NCBI RefSeq assembly: GCF_000235565.1
Contig: NC_017527.1
Span: forward strand, 1,674,001-1,738,000
Source: Methanothrix harundinacea 6Ac
Lineage (GTDB): Archaea > Halobacteriota > Methanosarcinia > Methanotrichales > Methanotrichaceae
Length of the DNA: 64,000 nt
Reading direction: 5' to 3'
The notes below the pieces were generated by a model that worked only from the letters and a program-made list of their open reading frames with translations, was not told the origin of the DNA and did not search any database. Both the position numbers and the translations under genes were made by a program. Position 1 is the stretch's first letter. Each line of letters begins with the position of its first letter. Below are positions 43,153 to 52,955 of this stretch, in pieces.

Positions 43153-43992
43153 TCACACGGTGACGCGGAGAACCTCGAACGCCCCCATCATCTCCAGGCC
43201 GATGTAGACCATCAGGAGGGTGAAGACCTTCCTCAGCCGGTCGGCCCGGATCCGATGGGCGGCTCTGACGCCGATCCGGGCGGTGGGGATGCTGGCTCCG
43301 GCGAGGAGCGCCACCTGGAGTAGGTTGAGGTAACCCAGGCTGAAGGGGGGGAGGCCGGGGACGCCGAGGCCGTGGTAGACGTAGGAGAGGACCCCTCCCG
43401 AGGAGGTGAGGATGATGGCGGCGGAGGAGGTCCCCACCGCCCTGTGGATCCCGAGGCCCATCGCCGTCGAGAGGACCGGGACCATCATCACCCCGCCGCC
43501 GATCCCGACGAGGCCGGATATGAAGCCGAGGGGGAGGCCCAGGAGGAGGTAGCATCCGTCGCTCCTCGGGATGGTGCCGTCGCCCTCGCCCCCTCCGGCG
43601 GTGAGGTCGGGGGCGGTCGCCATCCGCAGGGCCGCCGCGATCACCACGAGGCCGAAGGCGATTCGTAGGAGGTCTCCCGGGGCTTTAGCCGTCACCGCCC
43701 CCCCGAGGAAGGCGCCGACTAGGCCGGCGAGGCCGAGGAGGAGGGCTGCCCGGGGTACGACCGCCCCCCTCCGATGGTGGCCGAGGGCGGCGTTGATGGC
43801 GGTGGGGAGGGCGACGGCCAGGGCGGTCCCAAAGGCGATCCGGGTCGCCATCGTCGGCTCGATCCCCGAAGCGGTGAGGACCCAGAGCTGGACCGGGACC
43901 ATGATGAAGCATCCTCCGACCCCCAGCATCCCGGAGGCGAAGCCTGCGGCGACTCCGGCGAGAACGAGGCCGAAGGCGAATATCAGCTCCAC
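43153..43992 (-). CDS. TauE/SafE-family membrane permease
   Basis: A 279-residue protein with about eight membrane segments in two similar halves. Each half starts with a Gly-rich helix: AGVAAGFASGMLGVGGCFIMVPVQLWVL, and LGFISGLVGIGGGVMMVPVLS. That is the repeated signature of the TauE/SafE (sulfite/organosulfonate exporter) family. The substrate is probably a sulfur oxyanion, but family members vary. It is divergent from the U32 gene with 58 bp between the starts. Confidence 0.85.
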   Translation of the reverse strand: MELIFAFGLVLAGVAAGFASGMLGVGGCFIMVPVQLWVLTASGIEPTMATRIAFGTALAVALPTAINAALGHHRRGAVVPRAALLLGLAGLVGAFLGGAVTAKAPGDLLRIAFGLVVIAAALRMATAPDLTAGGGEGDGTIPRSDGCYLLLGLPLGFISGLVGIGGGVMMVPVLSTAMGLGIHRAVGTSSAAIILTSSGGVLSYVYHGLGVPGLPPFSLGYLNLLQVALLAGASIPTARIGVRAAHRIRADRLRKVFTLLMVYIGLEMMGAFEVLRVTV

Positions 43993-44012
43993 CCTTCGAC
44001 GGATGCCGTGAT

Positions 44013-44030
44013 GGGATAAAGATATATCCC
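44013..44030. promoter_or_regulatory. Inverted repeat between divergent genes
   Basis: GGGATA - 6 nt - TATCCC, a perfect 6-bp inverted repeat in the short interval between the TauE/SafE gene and the U32 gene. It covers the AT-rich part (AAAGATATAT) that must hold at least one promoter, so binding there could affect both genes. Confidence 0.4.
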
Positions 44031-44050
44031 GCCCTCCCAGGTATCCCTCC

Positions 44051-46600
44051 GTGATGCGGAAGAGCCGGATGCCGGAGCTCCTCGCCCCCGCCGGGTCCTG
44101 GGGGGCTCTGGAGGCGGCGTTGGATTCGGGGGCCGACGCCGTCTACCTCGCCGGAAAGAGGTTTGGGGCGAGGAGGGGGGCGGAGAACTTCGACGATTCC
44201 GAGCTGGCGAGGGCGATCGACCTCGCCCACCTCTCCTCGGTCAGGGTTTACGTCGCCGTCAACACCCTCATCCCCGAGGCGGAGCTCGAGGAGGTCGCCG
44301 CCCACCTCCTCTCCCTCTATGAGGCCGGGGCCGACGCCGTCCTCGTCCAGGACCTCGGCGTCGTCAGCCTCGCGAGGGATCTCGTCCCGGAGCTGGAGCT
44401 CCACGCCTCGACCCAGATGACGATAACTTCCATCGAAGGGGCGAGGTGGGCCGCCGATATGGGCCTCTCGCGGGCCGTCCTCGCCCGGGAGCTCAGCCTC
44501 GCCGAGGTGGAGGAGATCGCCAGAGCCTCTCCTATCGAGCTCGAGGTCTTCGTCCACGGCGCCCTCTGCTACTCCTACTCCGGCCAGTGCCTCCTCTCCT
44601 CAGTGATCGGCGGGAGAAGCGGAAACCGCGGATCCTGCGCCCAGCCCTGCAGAAAGCCCTATCGACTCCTGAGGTCCCGGAGGCGGGACGCCTTCGGAAG
44701 GCCCCTCCAGCTGGAGGAGATCCCCACCGAAGGTAGGTACCTCCTCTCCACGAGAGACCTCTCCGTCTACCCCCATATCGAGGATCTGGCACGGGCTTCC
44801 ATCGCGGCACTGAAGATCGAGGGGAGGATGAGGTCTCCCGAGTACGTAAGAACCGTCGTCTCCATTTATAGGCGGGCCCTGGACGGCATATCCGAGGGCG
44901 GATGGTCCCCTTCTGAGGAGGACGAGAGGGACCTCGCCCTCGCCTTCAACCGGACTTTCACTCCTGGATGCATAGGCGGAGCCCCTCGCGGCGACCTCGT
45001 CTCCGCCGAGAGGCCCGACCACCGCGGGCTATGGATCGGGAAGGTCGTCTCCTGGGACCGGCGGGGCGGGGCATCGGTGAGGGTCGAGGGGTCAGTCCTC
45101 CCGGAGGTGGGGGACGGCCTTGTCATCCTATCCGGCGGAAGGGAGGTGGGGCTGGTGGTCCGATCCCTCAAATCGTCTCAGGGGGGTACCCTCAGCCTCG
45201 CCATGGGGGAGCGCGTCGATGGGGGCGCAGAGGTCTTCCTCACCCGGAGGGCCTCTCTCGGAAGACGGCCGGGGCCCCGGTCCAGGAGGGAGATCCCCAT
45301 CGACCTCTCGGTCCGATGGGAGGGGAGAAGGCCGGTCCTGGAAGGAAAGGCCCATCTTCCGGACGGGAAGGTCGTCGCCACCCATCTTGAGTCGGACTTC
45401 GCGATGGAGCTGGCGAGAGAGAGGCCCCTCTCGGCCGAGGAGATCGAGGCCCAGCTCCGGAAGACGGGCGGAACCCCCTTCGCCATCGGGACTGTGGAGA
45501 TGGATTATCCCGGCCGCCTCTTCGCCCCCCTGGGGGAGATAAACCGGCTCCGGCGGGAGTTTCTGGAGCTGGCCGAGCGAGAGGTGATAGCCTCCTATAG
45601 GCCGGCCGAAGGGGCGGCGGTGATGGCCGGGGCGAGGCTTTCTCGGTTCATTGGAGGGCGAAGGGCCGCGCCGAGGAGGCCTTCCTCTTCCAAGAATGGG
45701 CTATCGATCTCCGTCTACGCCGACTCCCTCGCCGCCGTCGCCGGGGCGGCGGAAGGAGGATCCCGCCGAATCTACTTCGAGCCGCCGGTGGGGATCGGTA
45801 CCAGGAGGAGGTGCAGCCCAAAAGATACAGGCCCCGCCGAGGTCCTGGAGATCCTGGGGCGGGCGGGGGAGGTCACTTCTGACACCGGGGCCGACCTCGT
45901 ATGGAAGTGGCCGAGGATCACAAGGCGGAGGTTCCTCGACTCCGCCCTTTCCCTCCTGAAGGAGGTGGAGGTGGCGGAGGTGATGGTGGAGGGGGTGGGG
46001 CTCGCCGGGGCTGTCAAGGAAGGGAGGCCGGATATGAGGGTCTCAGCCTCCGTCGGCCTCAACGTCTGGAACAGCCTCGCCGTCGAGCTCCTGGCGCCGG
46101 AGCTATCCAGGCTGACCCTCTCGCCGGAGCTCTCGGCCCGGGAGGTGGAGGAGTTATGCGGAAGGGCCCGGTCGACCTCAGAACCCCCCGATCTGGAGGT
46201 CCTTGTCCAGGGGAACGTCGAGGCGATGGTCGCCGAGAACTGCCTCCTCTCCTCGGCCCCGGGATGCGAGGAGGTGGCCGCCTCCGGTGACCCCTTCTGG
46301 GGGATCGAGGACGAGACCGGGAGGGTCTTTCCCGTCCGCGCCGACGGGGAGGGCAGGACTCACGTCCAGAACGCCGTGGAGCTCTCCCTCCTGGACCAGC
46401 TGCCGAAGCTCGCCGGATTGGGCGTCTCCTCCATCGCCATCGACGCCCGGGGGAGGACGGCGGAGTACGCCCGCCGGATCGTCGAGATCTACGACGATGC
46501 GCTGAAAGGCGGCGACCTCGACCGGCTCAGGAGGGAGGCGAGGGAGATCTCCCTCGGGGGGACCACCGGCGGGGCATTCCTCCGGGGAAGGAGGGAATGA
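44051..46600 (+). CDS. Peptidase U32 family protein
   Basis: An 849-residue U32-family protein. It begins MPELLAPAGSWGALEAALDSGADAVYLAG and has ELHASTQMTI, LAREL and EVFVHGALCYSYSGQCLLSS, with the SCAQPCRKPY Cys pair and ALKIEGRMRSPEYV. These are the features of U32 proteins now tied to tRNA or rRNA hydroxylation and ubiquinone-type hydroxylation, often with an iron-sulfur cluster. The C-terminal part has a second related region (ending with LDQLPKLAGLGVSSIAIDARG and EYARRIVEIYDDAL), as in long family members. Start candidates are GTG 44051, ATG 44054 and ATG 44069; the last gives the canonical N-terminus. Confidence 0.87.
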   Translation: MMRKSRMPELLAPAGSWGALEAALDSGADAVYLAGKRFGARRGAENFDDSELARAIDLAHLSSVRVYVAVNTLIPEAELEEVAAHLLSLYEAGADAVLVQDLGVVSLARDLVPELELHASTQMTITSIEGARWAADMGLSRAVLARELSLAEVEEIARASPIELEVFVHGALCYSYSGQCLLSSVIGGRSGNRGSCAQPCRKPYRLLRSRRRDAFGRPLQLEEIPTEGRYLLSTRDLSVYPHIEDLARASIAALKIEGRMRSPEYVRTVVSIYRRALDGISEGGWSPSEEDERDLALAFNRTFTPGCIGGAPRGDLVSAERPDHRGLWIGKVVSWDRRGGASVRVEGSVLPEVGDGLVILSGGREVGLVVRSLKSSQGGTLSLAMGERVDGGAEVFLTRRASLGRRPGPRSRREIPIDLSVRWEGRRPVLEGKAHLPDGKVVATHLESDFAMELARERPLSAEEIEAQLRKTGGTPFAIGTVEMDYPGRLFAPLGEINRLRREFLELAEREVIASYRPAEGAAVMAGARLSRFIGGRRAAPRRPSSSKNGLSISVYADSLAAVAGAAEGGSRRIYFEPPVGIGTRRRCSPKDTGPAEVLEILGRAGEVTSDTGADLVWKWPRITRRRFLDSALSLLKEVEVAEVMVEGVGLAGAVKEGRPDMRVSASVGLNVWNSLAVELLAPELSRLTLSPELSAREVEELCGRARSTSEPPDLEVLVQGNVEAMVAENCLLSSAPGCEEVAASGDPFWGIEDETGRVFPVRADGEGRTHVQNAVELSLLDQLPKLAGLGVSSIAIDARGRTAEYARRIVEIYDDALKGGDLDRLRREAREISLGGTTGGAFLRGRRE

Positions 46601-46649
46601 GGGTGGAAAAGGGCTATAAGAAGGCGAGGCAGAAGGGTGGACGACGACG

Positions 46650-46940
46650 ATGGACTCATCATCTCCGAAGGGGCGGCACGAGGCGCTCCGCCCCGACTAT
46701 CGAAGCGGGACCTGCTGCGTCTGCGGCCACCTCCTCGCTAACCACCTCAAGGAGGGGGACGGCTGGAGGTGCACAGAGAGGGGGCTCGACGCGAGGCGGT
46801 GCGAGTGCTTCCTCCGGCCGATCCTGACCGGTACGGAGCGGGAGAAGGAGTTCTACGACTTGGGCTGGCGGATGAACGCCTCGGAGCGGGAGGTCTACGA
46901 GTTCAAGAAGAGGTTTCGGGACTCCTACCGGAGGTGGTAG
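46650..46940 (+). CDS. Small Cys-rich unknown protein
   Basis: A 96-residue protein. Two Cys clusters (GTCCVCGHLL, and WRCTERGLDARRCECF) suggest a zinc site. The C-terminal half is basic and helical (EKEFYDLGWRMNASEREVYEFKKRFRDSYRRW). It follows the U32 gene by 49 bp on the same strand. Function unknown. Confidence 0.55.
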   Translation: MDSSSPKGRHEALRPDYRSGTCCVCGHLLANHLKEGDGWRCTERGLDARRCECFLRPILTGTEREKEFYDLGWRMNASEREVYEFKKRFRDSYRRW

Positions 46941-47012
46941 CCCCTTTGGAGATATCATCTCCAATGGGGATGATCCCATCGGATGATCGGGCCCGAAAGC
47001 CGGGACCACCCC

Positions 47013-47741
47013 TCACCTCTCCATCGCCTGTCGCCGGAGGTCCTCGGGCATCTTCTCGATGGCGTATCGGAGGGCAGTCCGGGGCATCACGGCCTTCTTC
47101 TTCAACACGTACTCGAAGACCTCCTGCTGGTGGCTCTTGCTCGCCTCCTTCAGCAGCCAGCCGTACCCCTTCTGGACTAAGTCGTCGCCGTCCTGGAGGA
47201 GGAGGTCGGATATCTCGAAGACGTCCTCCAGGAAGAGCCCCTTCCGGGCCGGGAGGATGAGGGTCACCGCCGCCGCCCGCCTCAGCCACCGGTTCTCTGA
47301 TCCAGTCCAGCCCTTCAGCTTCGCCACGTACTCGGGGTACATCTCGAGGAAGGTGCCCAGGGCGTGGTTACAGAGGGTGTCGCACTTCGCCCAGTTGTTG
47401 ACGTATTGGGAGAGCCACCCCTCGAAGACGGCAAAGTCGGCGGGCTCGTACCTCTTCCTCAGGGAGTAGGCCCACTCGAAGGCTATGGCTGCCTCCTCGC
47501 CGTAGTCGGACTTCAAAAGCTCCTCGCATAGGGAGAATAGCTCTTTTTTATTCAGGTCCTTGACATCCCGATACCGCCTCTTGGCTATCTCCCTCACAGC
47601 GGCGGCCTTCACCCCGTGGAACTTCGCCTCCTCTTTGAAGAACCGCTGGCCGCTCTCCCTCGTCTTCTCATCTGCTCTCTCTATAAGCTCGCGCCTCAGA
47701 TCGGAGATGACTTCTTCTTTCATCCTATAATCAAACCCCAT
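47013..47741 (-). CDS. AlkD-like DNA alkylation repair HEAT-repeat protein
   Basis: A protein of about 242 residues made of helical repeats. Segments such as KFHGVKAAAVREIAKRRYRD, AIAFEWAYSLRKRYEPADFAVFEGWL, VNNWAKCDTLCNHALGTFLE and RWLRRAAAVTLILPARKG match AlkD-type glycosylases, which cut out bulky or positively charged alkylated bases. Two or three Trp/Asp residues of that site (NNWAKCD) are present. The start may be ATG 47741 or 47723. A GTG at 47804 overlaps the msrA stop and is possible if translation is coupled. It is likely cotranscribed with msrA. Confidence 0.78.
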   Translation of the reverse strand: MGFDYRMKEEVISDLRRELIERADEKTRESGQRFFKEEAKFHGVKAAAVREIAKRRYRDVKDLNKKELFSLCEELLKSDYGEEAAIAFEWAYSLRKRYEPADFAVFEGWLSQYVNNWAKCDTLCNHALGTFLEMYPEYVAKLKGWTGSENRWLRRAAAVTLILPARKGLFLEDVFEISDLLLQDGDDLVQKGYGWLLKEASKSHQQEVFEYVLKKKAVMPRTALRYAIEKMPEDLRRQAMER

Positions 47742-47800
47742 ATATTCGCCAGACTGAACCCTGATGCCTTGCTCTCCCCATAAGAGCCCGTCGGGGCTCG

Positions 47801-48274
47801 TCACCAGATCCTGCAGCTCCTCCTTCCGTGCTTCTCGAAGTACTGCTGGTGGTACTCCTCGGCCCGATAAAACCCGGAGGCGGGGACGATCTCGGTGACG
47901 ATCTCCCTCCTATAAAGGCCGGAGCTCTGGAGCCTCTCCATCTTCGCCCGGGCCTCCGCCTCCTGCTCGGGATCGTGGAAGAAGATCGCCGAGCGGTACT
48001 GGCTCCCCACGTCGGGCCCCTGTCGGTTCATCGTGGTGGGGTCGTGGATCGACCAGAAGAGGTCGAGGAGCTCCTCGAAGGAGACGACCTTTGGGTCGTA
48101 GACCACCTCCACCGCCTCGGCGTGGCCTGTCCGGTCGGTGCAGACCTCCTCATAGGTCGGGTTCGTCGTGGACCCGCCGGTGTAGCCGACGGCCGTCGAG
48201 ATGACCCCCTCCAGATCCCGGAAGGCGGCCTCCACCCCCCAGAAGCAGCCGGCAGCGAAGGTGGCCTTCTTCAA
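47801..48274 (-). CDS. msrA: Peptide methionine sulfoxide reductase MsrA
   Basis: A 157-residue MsrA. It has the catalytic GCFWG motif at the N-terminus, followed by VGYTGG and [20 protein letters not shown], then [21 protein letters not shown] and [14 protein letters not shown]. The enzyme reduces methionine-S-sulfoxide in proteins. The start is the TTG at 48274 with GAGGGG six bases before. The frame is open further upstream to 48349 but that part has no MsrA character. There is no resolving Cys cluster beyond CRIW at the C-terminus. Confidence 0.88.
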   Translation of the reverse strand: MKKATFAAGCFWGVEAAFRDLEGVISTAVGYTGGSTTNPTYEEVCTDRTGHAEAVEVVYDPKVVSFEELLDLFWSIHDPTTMNRQGPDVGSQYRSAIFFHDPEQEAEARAKMERLQSSGLYRREIVTEIVPASGFYRAEEYHQQYFEKHGRRSCRIW

Positions 48275-48351
48275 TTCATGCCCCTCTATCCCTCTCTGAT
48301 AATTTTCGTTCAATTTTATCACCACCAAAAAAGAGTCGATCCCCGACACGA

Positions 48352-49482
48352 CTAGACGGCCAGCTCAAGCCAGGTCTTCTGGACCGTGCCAGTCATCGCT
48401 TCTGTCAGCTGCTCCTCGTAGCTGGTCAAGAGCTTTCCCGTCGCCTTGTCGTAGGTCAGAAGCCTCCGGTAGTCCTGACCGTTCGTCTCCTCGAAGACGA
48501 CGCCGTTCTGATCGTTCTGGATGACGGTTATCATCATGCCTGTATCCGGATCTGAATCCACGTCACCTCCATCGTCGATGGCGAGGGCGGCGCTGGGGAG
48601 CCAGAATCCCATCAGCTGGTATACGCCGGCGGCGGAGCGGACGGGGATCAGTCGTCCGCCGTCTCCTCCAGCCGACCATCTGATGAGGGAGGATTTTGCT
48701 CCTGCAGAGACGACCTCGGCCGTGAGGGTCACGGGGAAGGGCGACGGCACAGTCCCGGGGATCTCGTAGACGGTCTGGCCTTGATACGTCATGGTCAGAC
48801 CGGGAGATAGCCAGCCCGGCGAAGATCCGCCGGCCCATGGGATCTCCAGCTGCCGCGTGTTCCTGAAGTCGATTATCCCCGTCTCGACGGCCGAGCCGTC
48901 CGCCGCGAGGATGTCATAGCGGTGGTGGAGGAGAAGGCCCGTCTCCTCGTCGTAGGTGATGGAGTACCTCACTCCGCCGTGGCTCACCTCGAACCTGATC
49001 CCCTGGTAATTCGTCCCCGCCACCTCCACCGGGCCGCGAATTATCGTAACCCGGTCATCGGCCCCCTCCGCCGCCGCCTCCAGCACCTCGGGGCTCGCCC
49101 AGAAGTCGCCCAGGCCTGCGGGGACGATCGATCCGTGCCCCGCCCCCGTCAGGGGGCGGAGGCTCCCCAGGGGGCCCCGGACGTATACGGAGGTGGAGGT
49201 GACGGCGGTCTTCCCCTCCAGGGCCACGAGGTCGATCTGGATGAGGGCCTCCCCCGCCTGGCCCCCGCCGACGGCCCCGCCTTCGACGGTGGCGTAGTAG
49301 GTCGCCCTCAGCCCCTCTACGACCCAGGGAGGGGCGGGGAGGGATTCGAGCTCGGGGTAGAGGAGGGGGAGCGGGTTCTCCTTCCCGCTGGGAAGGATCG
49401 GGAGGGCATCTGCAGGAGGTAAACCGGCCGGCGTTAGGCAGATCACCAATAGGATGGCTGATAAAATTTCGATGATCTTCAT
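48352..49482 (-). CDS. Secreted unknown protein
   Basis: A 376-residue protein with a signal peptide ([25 protein letters not shown]). The mature protein is beta-rich: [62 protein letters not shown]. The last two are similar YDxxTGxLL units that look like repeated outer-surface beta modules. The start is the ATG at 49482, not the upstream open frame to 49635. No family recognised. Confidence 0.65.
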   Translation of the reverse strand: MKIIEILSAILLVICLTPAGLPPADALPILPSGKENPLPLLYPELESLPAPPWVVEGLRATYYATVEGGAVGGGQAGEALIQIDLVALEGKTAVTSTSVYVRGPLGSLRPLTGAGHGSIVPAGLGDFWASPEVLEAAAEGADDRVTIIRGPVEVAGTNYQGIRFEVSHGGVRYSITYDEETGLLLHHRYDILAADGSAVETGIIDFRNTRQLEIPWAGGSSPGWLSPGLTMTYQGQTVYEIPGTVPSPFPVTLTAEVVSAGAKSSLIRWSAGGDGGRLIPVRSAAGVYQLMGFWLPSAALAIDDGGDVDSDPDTGMMITVIQNDQNGVVFEETNGQDYRRLLTYDKATGKLLTSYEEQLTEAMTGTVQKTWLELAV

Positions 49483-49631
49483 TAATTCACGGCTCCGGGT
49501 CGCTCTCTCAGGTAATATCACGCGGATCGGATATAAAGGGATGGCATGGGTCCGGGTTGGTGGCTGAAATAGAGAAACAGAAAAACTAAAAAAATATATA
49601 AAAATTATAAAAGAGGGTCCAACGGGCTGTC

Positions 49632-50417
49632 TCAACCCATCAGGCGGGGATCTCCTTGGACGTCGACGTTGATGATATACCTGCTACCGGTCCAGTAGGT
49701 GTAGCCGTACCAGTTCTTATAATAAAATACTGGATGAGTCAGCCTTATGGTATGCTGCTGGTTTCCCGCGACGTTGAAGGTGTACCTCCCATCAGGGACG
49801 TCCGAGCCGGTCCCTTCGGTCCCAATTTGAACGCCGTCAACCACCACCGTATACCCCTTATACTGGCTGGAGACGGTTGTCACCTCGGCGCTGTCGCCAG
49901 GGATCGCCCCTGTCCCACCGCTGGAACCGGACCCAGAGTTCCACCCGGGCCCCGAGCCGGCGCCGGGACCTGAGCCGTTGCCGGAATCGGAGCCCCAGCC
50001 GGGGCCAGAGCCCGAGCCCTGGGCGCCACCCGATTCCGTCGGATCCTGAGATGGGGAGCCCTCCTCGCAGGATGAATACCAGATCCATCCGGTGAACCAG
50101 ATGTAAACCTCATCGCCCTCTGATAGGTATACAAATTCCGGCCCGTCGAATTGGGGTAGCAAGTCGTAATCGTACCCCTCGATGGAGACGGCCCATAGGT
50201 AATCGTCCCAGTTATCGATGAAGAGCTCATCCTCGAAGGCGATCTCCAATAGATCCATATCCGTCAGCCCATCAAGCTCCAGATAGGCGGTGAACTCCTC
50301 ATCGCAGAGGCCATCCTTGTCACCGTCGATGCAGAAGTCCACGTTGACCTCTTCGCCCCATGCCGGGCCGGCGAAAACTAAAAGAGATAAGGCGGCTAGA
50401 AGGAACTTAAATCTCAT
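49632..50417 (-). CDS. Secreted protein with EF-hand-like loop and Gly/Ser linker
   Basis: A 261-residue protein with a signal peptide (KFLLAALSLLVFAGPAWG). It is followed by CIDGDKDGLCDEEF, a 12-residue loop with the DxDxDG...E pattern of a Ca-binding EF-hand or dockerin loop bracketed by two Cys. The middle is a 50-residue Gly/Ser/Pro linker (SGPGWGSDSGNGSG and similar). The C-terminus is a beta-rich domain (YTFNVAGNQQHTIRLTHPVFY). Both linker and signal point to an exported, possibly surface-anchored protein. Start at 50417 with GGGAGAG before the ATG. Confidence 0.7.
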   Translation of the reverse strand: MRFKFLLAALSLLVFAGPAWGEEVNVDFCIDGDKDGLCDEEFTAYLELDGLTDMDLLEIAFEDELFIDNWDDYLWAVSIEGYDYDLLPQFDGPEFVYLSEGDEVYIWFTGWIWYSSCEEGSPSQDPTESGGAQGSGSGPGWGSDSGNGSGPGAGSGPGWNSGSGSSGGTGAIPGDSAEVTTVSSQYKGYTVVVDGVQIGTEGTGSDVPDGRYTFNVAGNQQHTIRLTHPVFYYKNWYGYTYWTGSRYIINVDVQGDPRLMG

Positions 50418-50620
50418 ACCATCTCTCCCGATTTATCCTCACCCTCCGACCTTTCGGCCTCCGGTCATGCTCCGGGTCGATCGGCTCGGAGATAGTCCAG
50501 AACTTTATGGGATAATATGCTCCTCAGGGCTCCAAATAGTTTTCGAGGGTCTAAGGAGGCGAACGACTTAGGGGGTGTAAAAATGATATTATAATAAAAT
50601 TAAAAAAAATAGTTCCTCCC

Positions 50621-51988
50621 CTACTTCACCACCGGGCACTTCGCCGAGGACCAGGCGGCAAGCCCCCCCAGGATCACCGTCATCTCCTCCAGCCCCTCCC
50701 GCCGGAGGATCGATGCGGCCACCATCGACCGCAGGCCGCTCCCGCAGAAGATGTAGACGGGCCGGTTCCTCGGCACCTCGCGGATCCGTTCGGGAAGCTT
50801 TGTTATGTGGATCTGGTGGGCTCCGGTGATCCTCCCGGACCTCTTCACCTCGTCGTCGCCCCGGACGTCCAGGATCCAGGCGTTCTCCTTCTCTTCGCTG
50901 TCGAGGCGCGCGCAGAGGTCGGGGACGGTAGCGGTGGCGATCGAATCGCTCTTCTTTCCGGCCATGTGCCAGGCGACCATCCCCCCGGCGAGGTGGCCGG
51001 CGAGGCGGTCGTAGCCGATCCGCCGCAGCCGCCGGGTCGCGATGCTAAGGTCGCTGGTCTCATCGACCAGGAGGATATCCCTGTCGTAGGGCAAAAACCA
51101 GCCGGCGAAGCTCGGAACCCCCGCAAGCCAGATGTTGAGGGCCCCCGGGACGTGGGCCGCCCCGAAGGCGAGCTCCGTCCGGGTGTCGAGGACCAGTCCA
51201 TCCTCCGCCGATTCTTCGAACTCCTCCGGCGAGATGGTGGCGGGGTCGGGGAGGGTGGCGAGGTGGGGGGCTCCCGCCAGGTTCAGCCGCTCCATCTCCC
51301 GGAAGTAGGGGGGCATCTCCAGCTCCACCGCCATCTTCTCGACGAACTCCTCTACACCACCGACCTGAAGCTTGGGGTTTCTCTTCCGCTCGATCCCCAG
51401 GGTCGTCCACTTCCTATCGGCTATGGAGGCAGCACAGGCCGACCCGGCCCCGTGGGCCGGGCAGGCGATCACCCCGTCCCCCAGGGGGAGGAGCCGGTCG
51501 AAGATCGATTCGTACAGGAGGCCTGCCATCTCCTCGGCCCGGTCCATCCCCATGAAGTCCACCCTCCCCAGGTCTCCGGCGAAGAGGGCGTCCCCGGTGA
51601 AGACGATCCAGGGATCGCCTCTGGCGTCCCGGAGGAGGTAGCTCATGGAGCCGAGGGTGTGGCCGGGGGTGGAGATCGCCTCGATCTCGAGCCTTCCGAC
51701 CTTCCATCTCATCCCGTCTTCTACCGCATCGCCGTACCGGTAGTCGAGGTGGCCGTCGGCGTGGAAGACCTCGGCCCCGGTCCGGGCCGCGAGCTCCAGG
51801 GAGCCGATGATGTAGTCCTCGTTTCTGTGGGTCTCCAGGATGGTGGCGATCCCCATCCCCTCCCTCTCCGCCATCCTCCGGTAGACCTCGCAGTCCCTCC
51901 GGGGGTCGATCACCACGGCCTCGTTTCCGTCGCCCACGATGTAGGAGTAGTGGGCGAGCCCCTCCGATTCTACTCTCTCAAAGAGCAT
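50621..51988 (-). CDS. MBL-fold / rhodanese fusion protein with altered metal site
   Basis: A 455-residue fusion. Residues 1-240 form a metallo-beta-lactamase fold: YSYIVGDGNEAVVIDPRRD, a metal motif, TPGHTLGSMSYLL and FTGDALFAGDLGRVD. The canonical H-x-H-x-D-H reads HRNEDY, so the second His is Asn and the last is Tyr. Residues about 255-345 are a first rhodanese domain without an obvious active Cys (DILLVDETSDL). Residues about 365-455 are a second with IFCGSGLRSM, which has the active Cys. The order resembles persulfide dioxygenase-rhodanese fusions (sulfide detoxification), but the altered metal site means activity must be tested. Confidence 0.82.
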   Translation of the reverse strand: MLFERVESEGLAHYSYIVGDGNEAVVIDPRRDCEVYRRMAEREGMGIATILETHRNEDYIIGSLELAARTGAEVFHADGHLDYRYGDAVEDGMRWKVGRLEIEAISTPGHTLGSMSYLLRDARGDPWIVFTGDALFAGDLGRVDFMGMDRAEEMAGLLYESIFDRLLPLGDGVIACPAHGAGSACAASIADRKWTTLGIERKRNPKLQVGGVEEFVEKMAVELEMPPYFREMERLNLAGAPHLATLPDPATISPEEFEESAEDGLVLDTRTELAFGAAHVPGALNIWLAGVPSFAGWFLPYDRDILLVDETSDLSIATRRLRRIGYDRLAGHLAGGMVAWHMAGKKSDSIATATVPDLCARLDSEEKENAWILDVRGDDEVKRSGRITGAHQIHITKLPERIREVPRNRPVYIFCGSGLRSMVAASILRREGLEEMTVILGGLAAWSSAKCPVVK

Positions 51989-52231
51989 GAAGTTCATCTC
52001 CGACCGATAAGACTTGAATACTAGATTCGACTCGATAAACTGCCTTCAGGAGGCGGGGGAGGGATCCCAGCTGGACCCCCTCAGTTCAATATCCCATATT
52101 TATTCGGCGGGAGATTATATGAAACTTTTTCCAGACCTCTGGGGAGGCTCCGATAGCCCCCAGATCCTCCGACCAAGGGGCATCTTCCTTAAAATCTCAC
52201 ATTTATACCTGGAGAAAGAAGCGGGCCGATT

Positions 52232-52621
52232 TCATATCTCTTTCAGCTTCGCGAGCAGTCTTTTGAGCCGCTGGACTGAGGCCCCGTCGATGACATACCG
52301 GTCGCAGTCCTCGGCCGGTTCGGCCTTGGAGAGGGCCCTCTCCACCACTCCTCCCATCTCCATGAGGAGGTTCTTCTGGGCGACGTCTCTGGTGACGACG
52401 TCGATGTACTCCCACCAGGCCTCCTCCAGCCCCCTGAGGGGAGCGCCTCGGACCCCTATCCCCCTCATCAGGTCCAGCCGGTCCTGGAGGGTCTCGGCCT
52501 CGGGCCACTCCCCCCTCTGATGCTCTTGAAAGGCGTCAAAGGCCGCCCTTCCTACCCGGTCGTCCCTCTTCCGCTGCTCAAAGAGCCAGATAGAAAAGTC
52601 GACCCTTCTCCCGCCCGTCAT
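52232..52621 (-). CDS. Small helical unknown protein
   Basis: A 129-residue protein, charged and helical (FSIWLFEQRKRDDRVGRAAFDAF, EHQRGEWPEAETLQDRLDLMRG, EEAWWEYIDVVTRDVAQKNL). The start at 52621 has GGGAGG nearby; an upstream GTG at 52639 is possible. No family recognised. It stands at the edge of the metal cluster but has no clear link to it. Confidence 0.55.
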   Translation of the reverse strand: MTGGRRVDFSIWLFEQRKRDDRVGRAAFDAFQEHQRGEWPEAETLQDRLDLMRGIGVRGAPLRGLEEAWWEYIDVVTRDVAQKNLLMEMGGVVERALSKAEPAEDCDRYVIDGASVQRLKRLLAKLKEI

Positions 52622-52955
52622 AGCCTTCGCCTCCCTCACCCTATTTCCCTCATGGGATAACTATCTGACCATCGAGACCTCCGGAGCCGGGGTCCGGCTC
52701 GATCCTCCAGCCTCTTCTAGGAGGATGCGATCGAGAATTTGTAGCAATTCAAGCGAAAAGTTTATTACTAAATAAGATGTAGCCCATTTGGCGTGCGTGA
52801 AAATCCGTTTCGTGACCTTTCAGAGAACCGCGCTCGCCGCCATGGGTGGCAAAGACGACAGCAGCCTTCCTGACCCAAGGGTGCTGGATCGGCCGGGGTG
52901 AGAGATCTATCCCCGGAGGGTCCGGCATCCCTTTTCTTCTGCCCGACCTTATGGT
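52622..52955. other. Gene-free stretch before the decayed ATPase
   Basis: About 330 bp with no supported gene. An AT-rich run at about 52757-52780 could be a promoter. The rest (52790-52930) is GC-rich and shows no good frame. Confidence 0.4.

Noticed and set aside
52780-52870. Possible third copy of the hairpin core near 52790 (GGCGTGC and GGCAAAGA)
   Set aside because: Only short matches, the stem partner ACGCC is missing, and the spacing differs.
52780-52930. Possible cobalamin riboswitch next to the metal cluster
   Set aside because: I looked for the B12-box and the conserved core on both strands and did not find a match.
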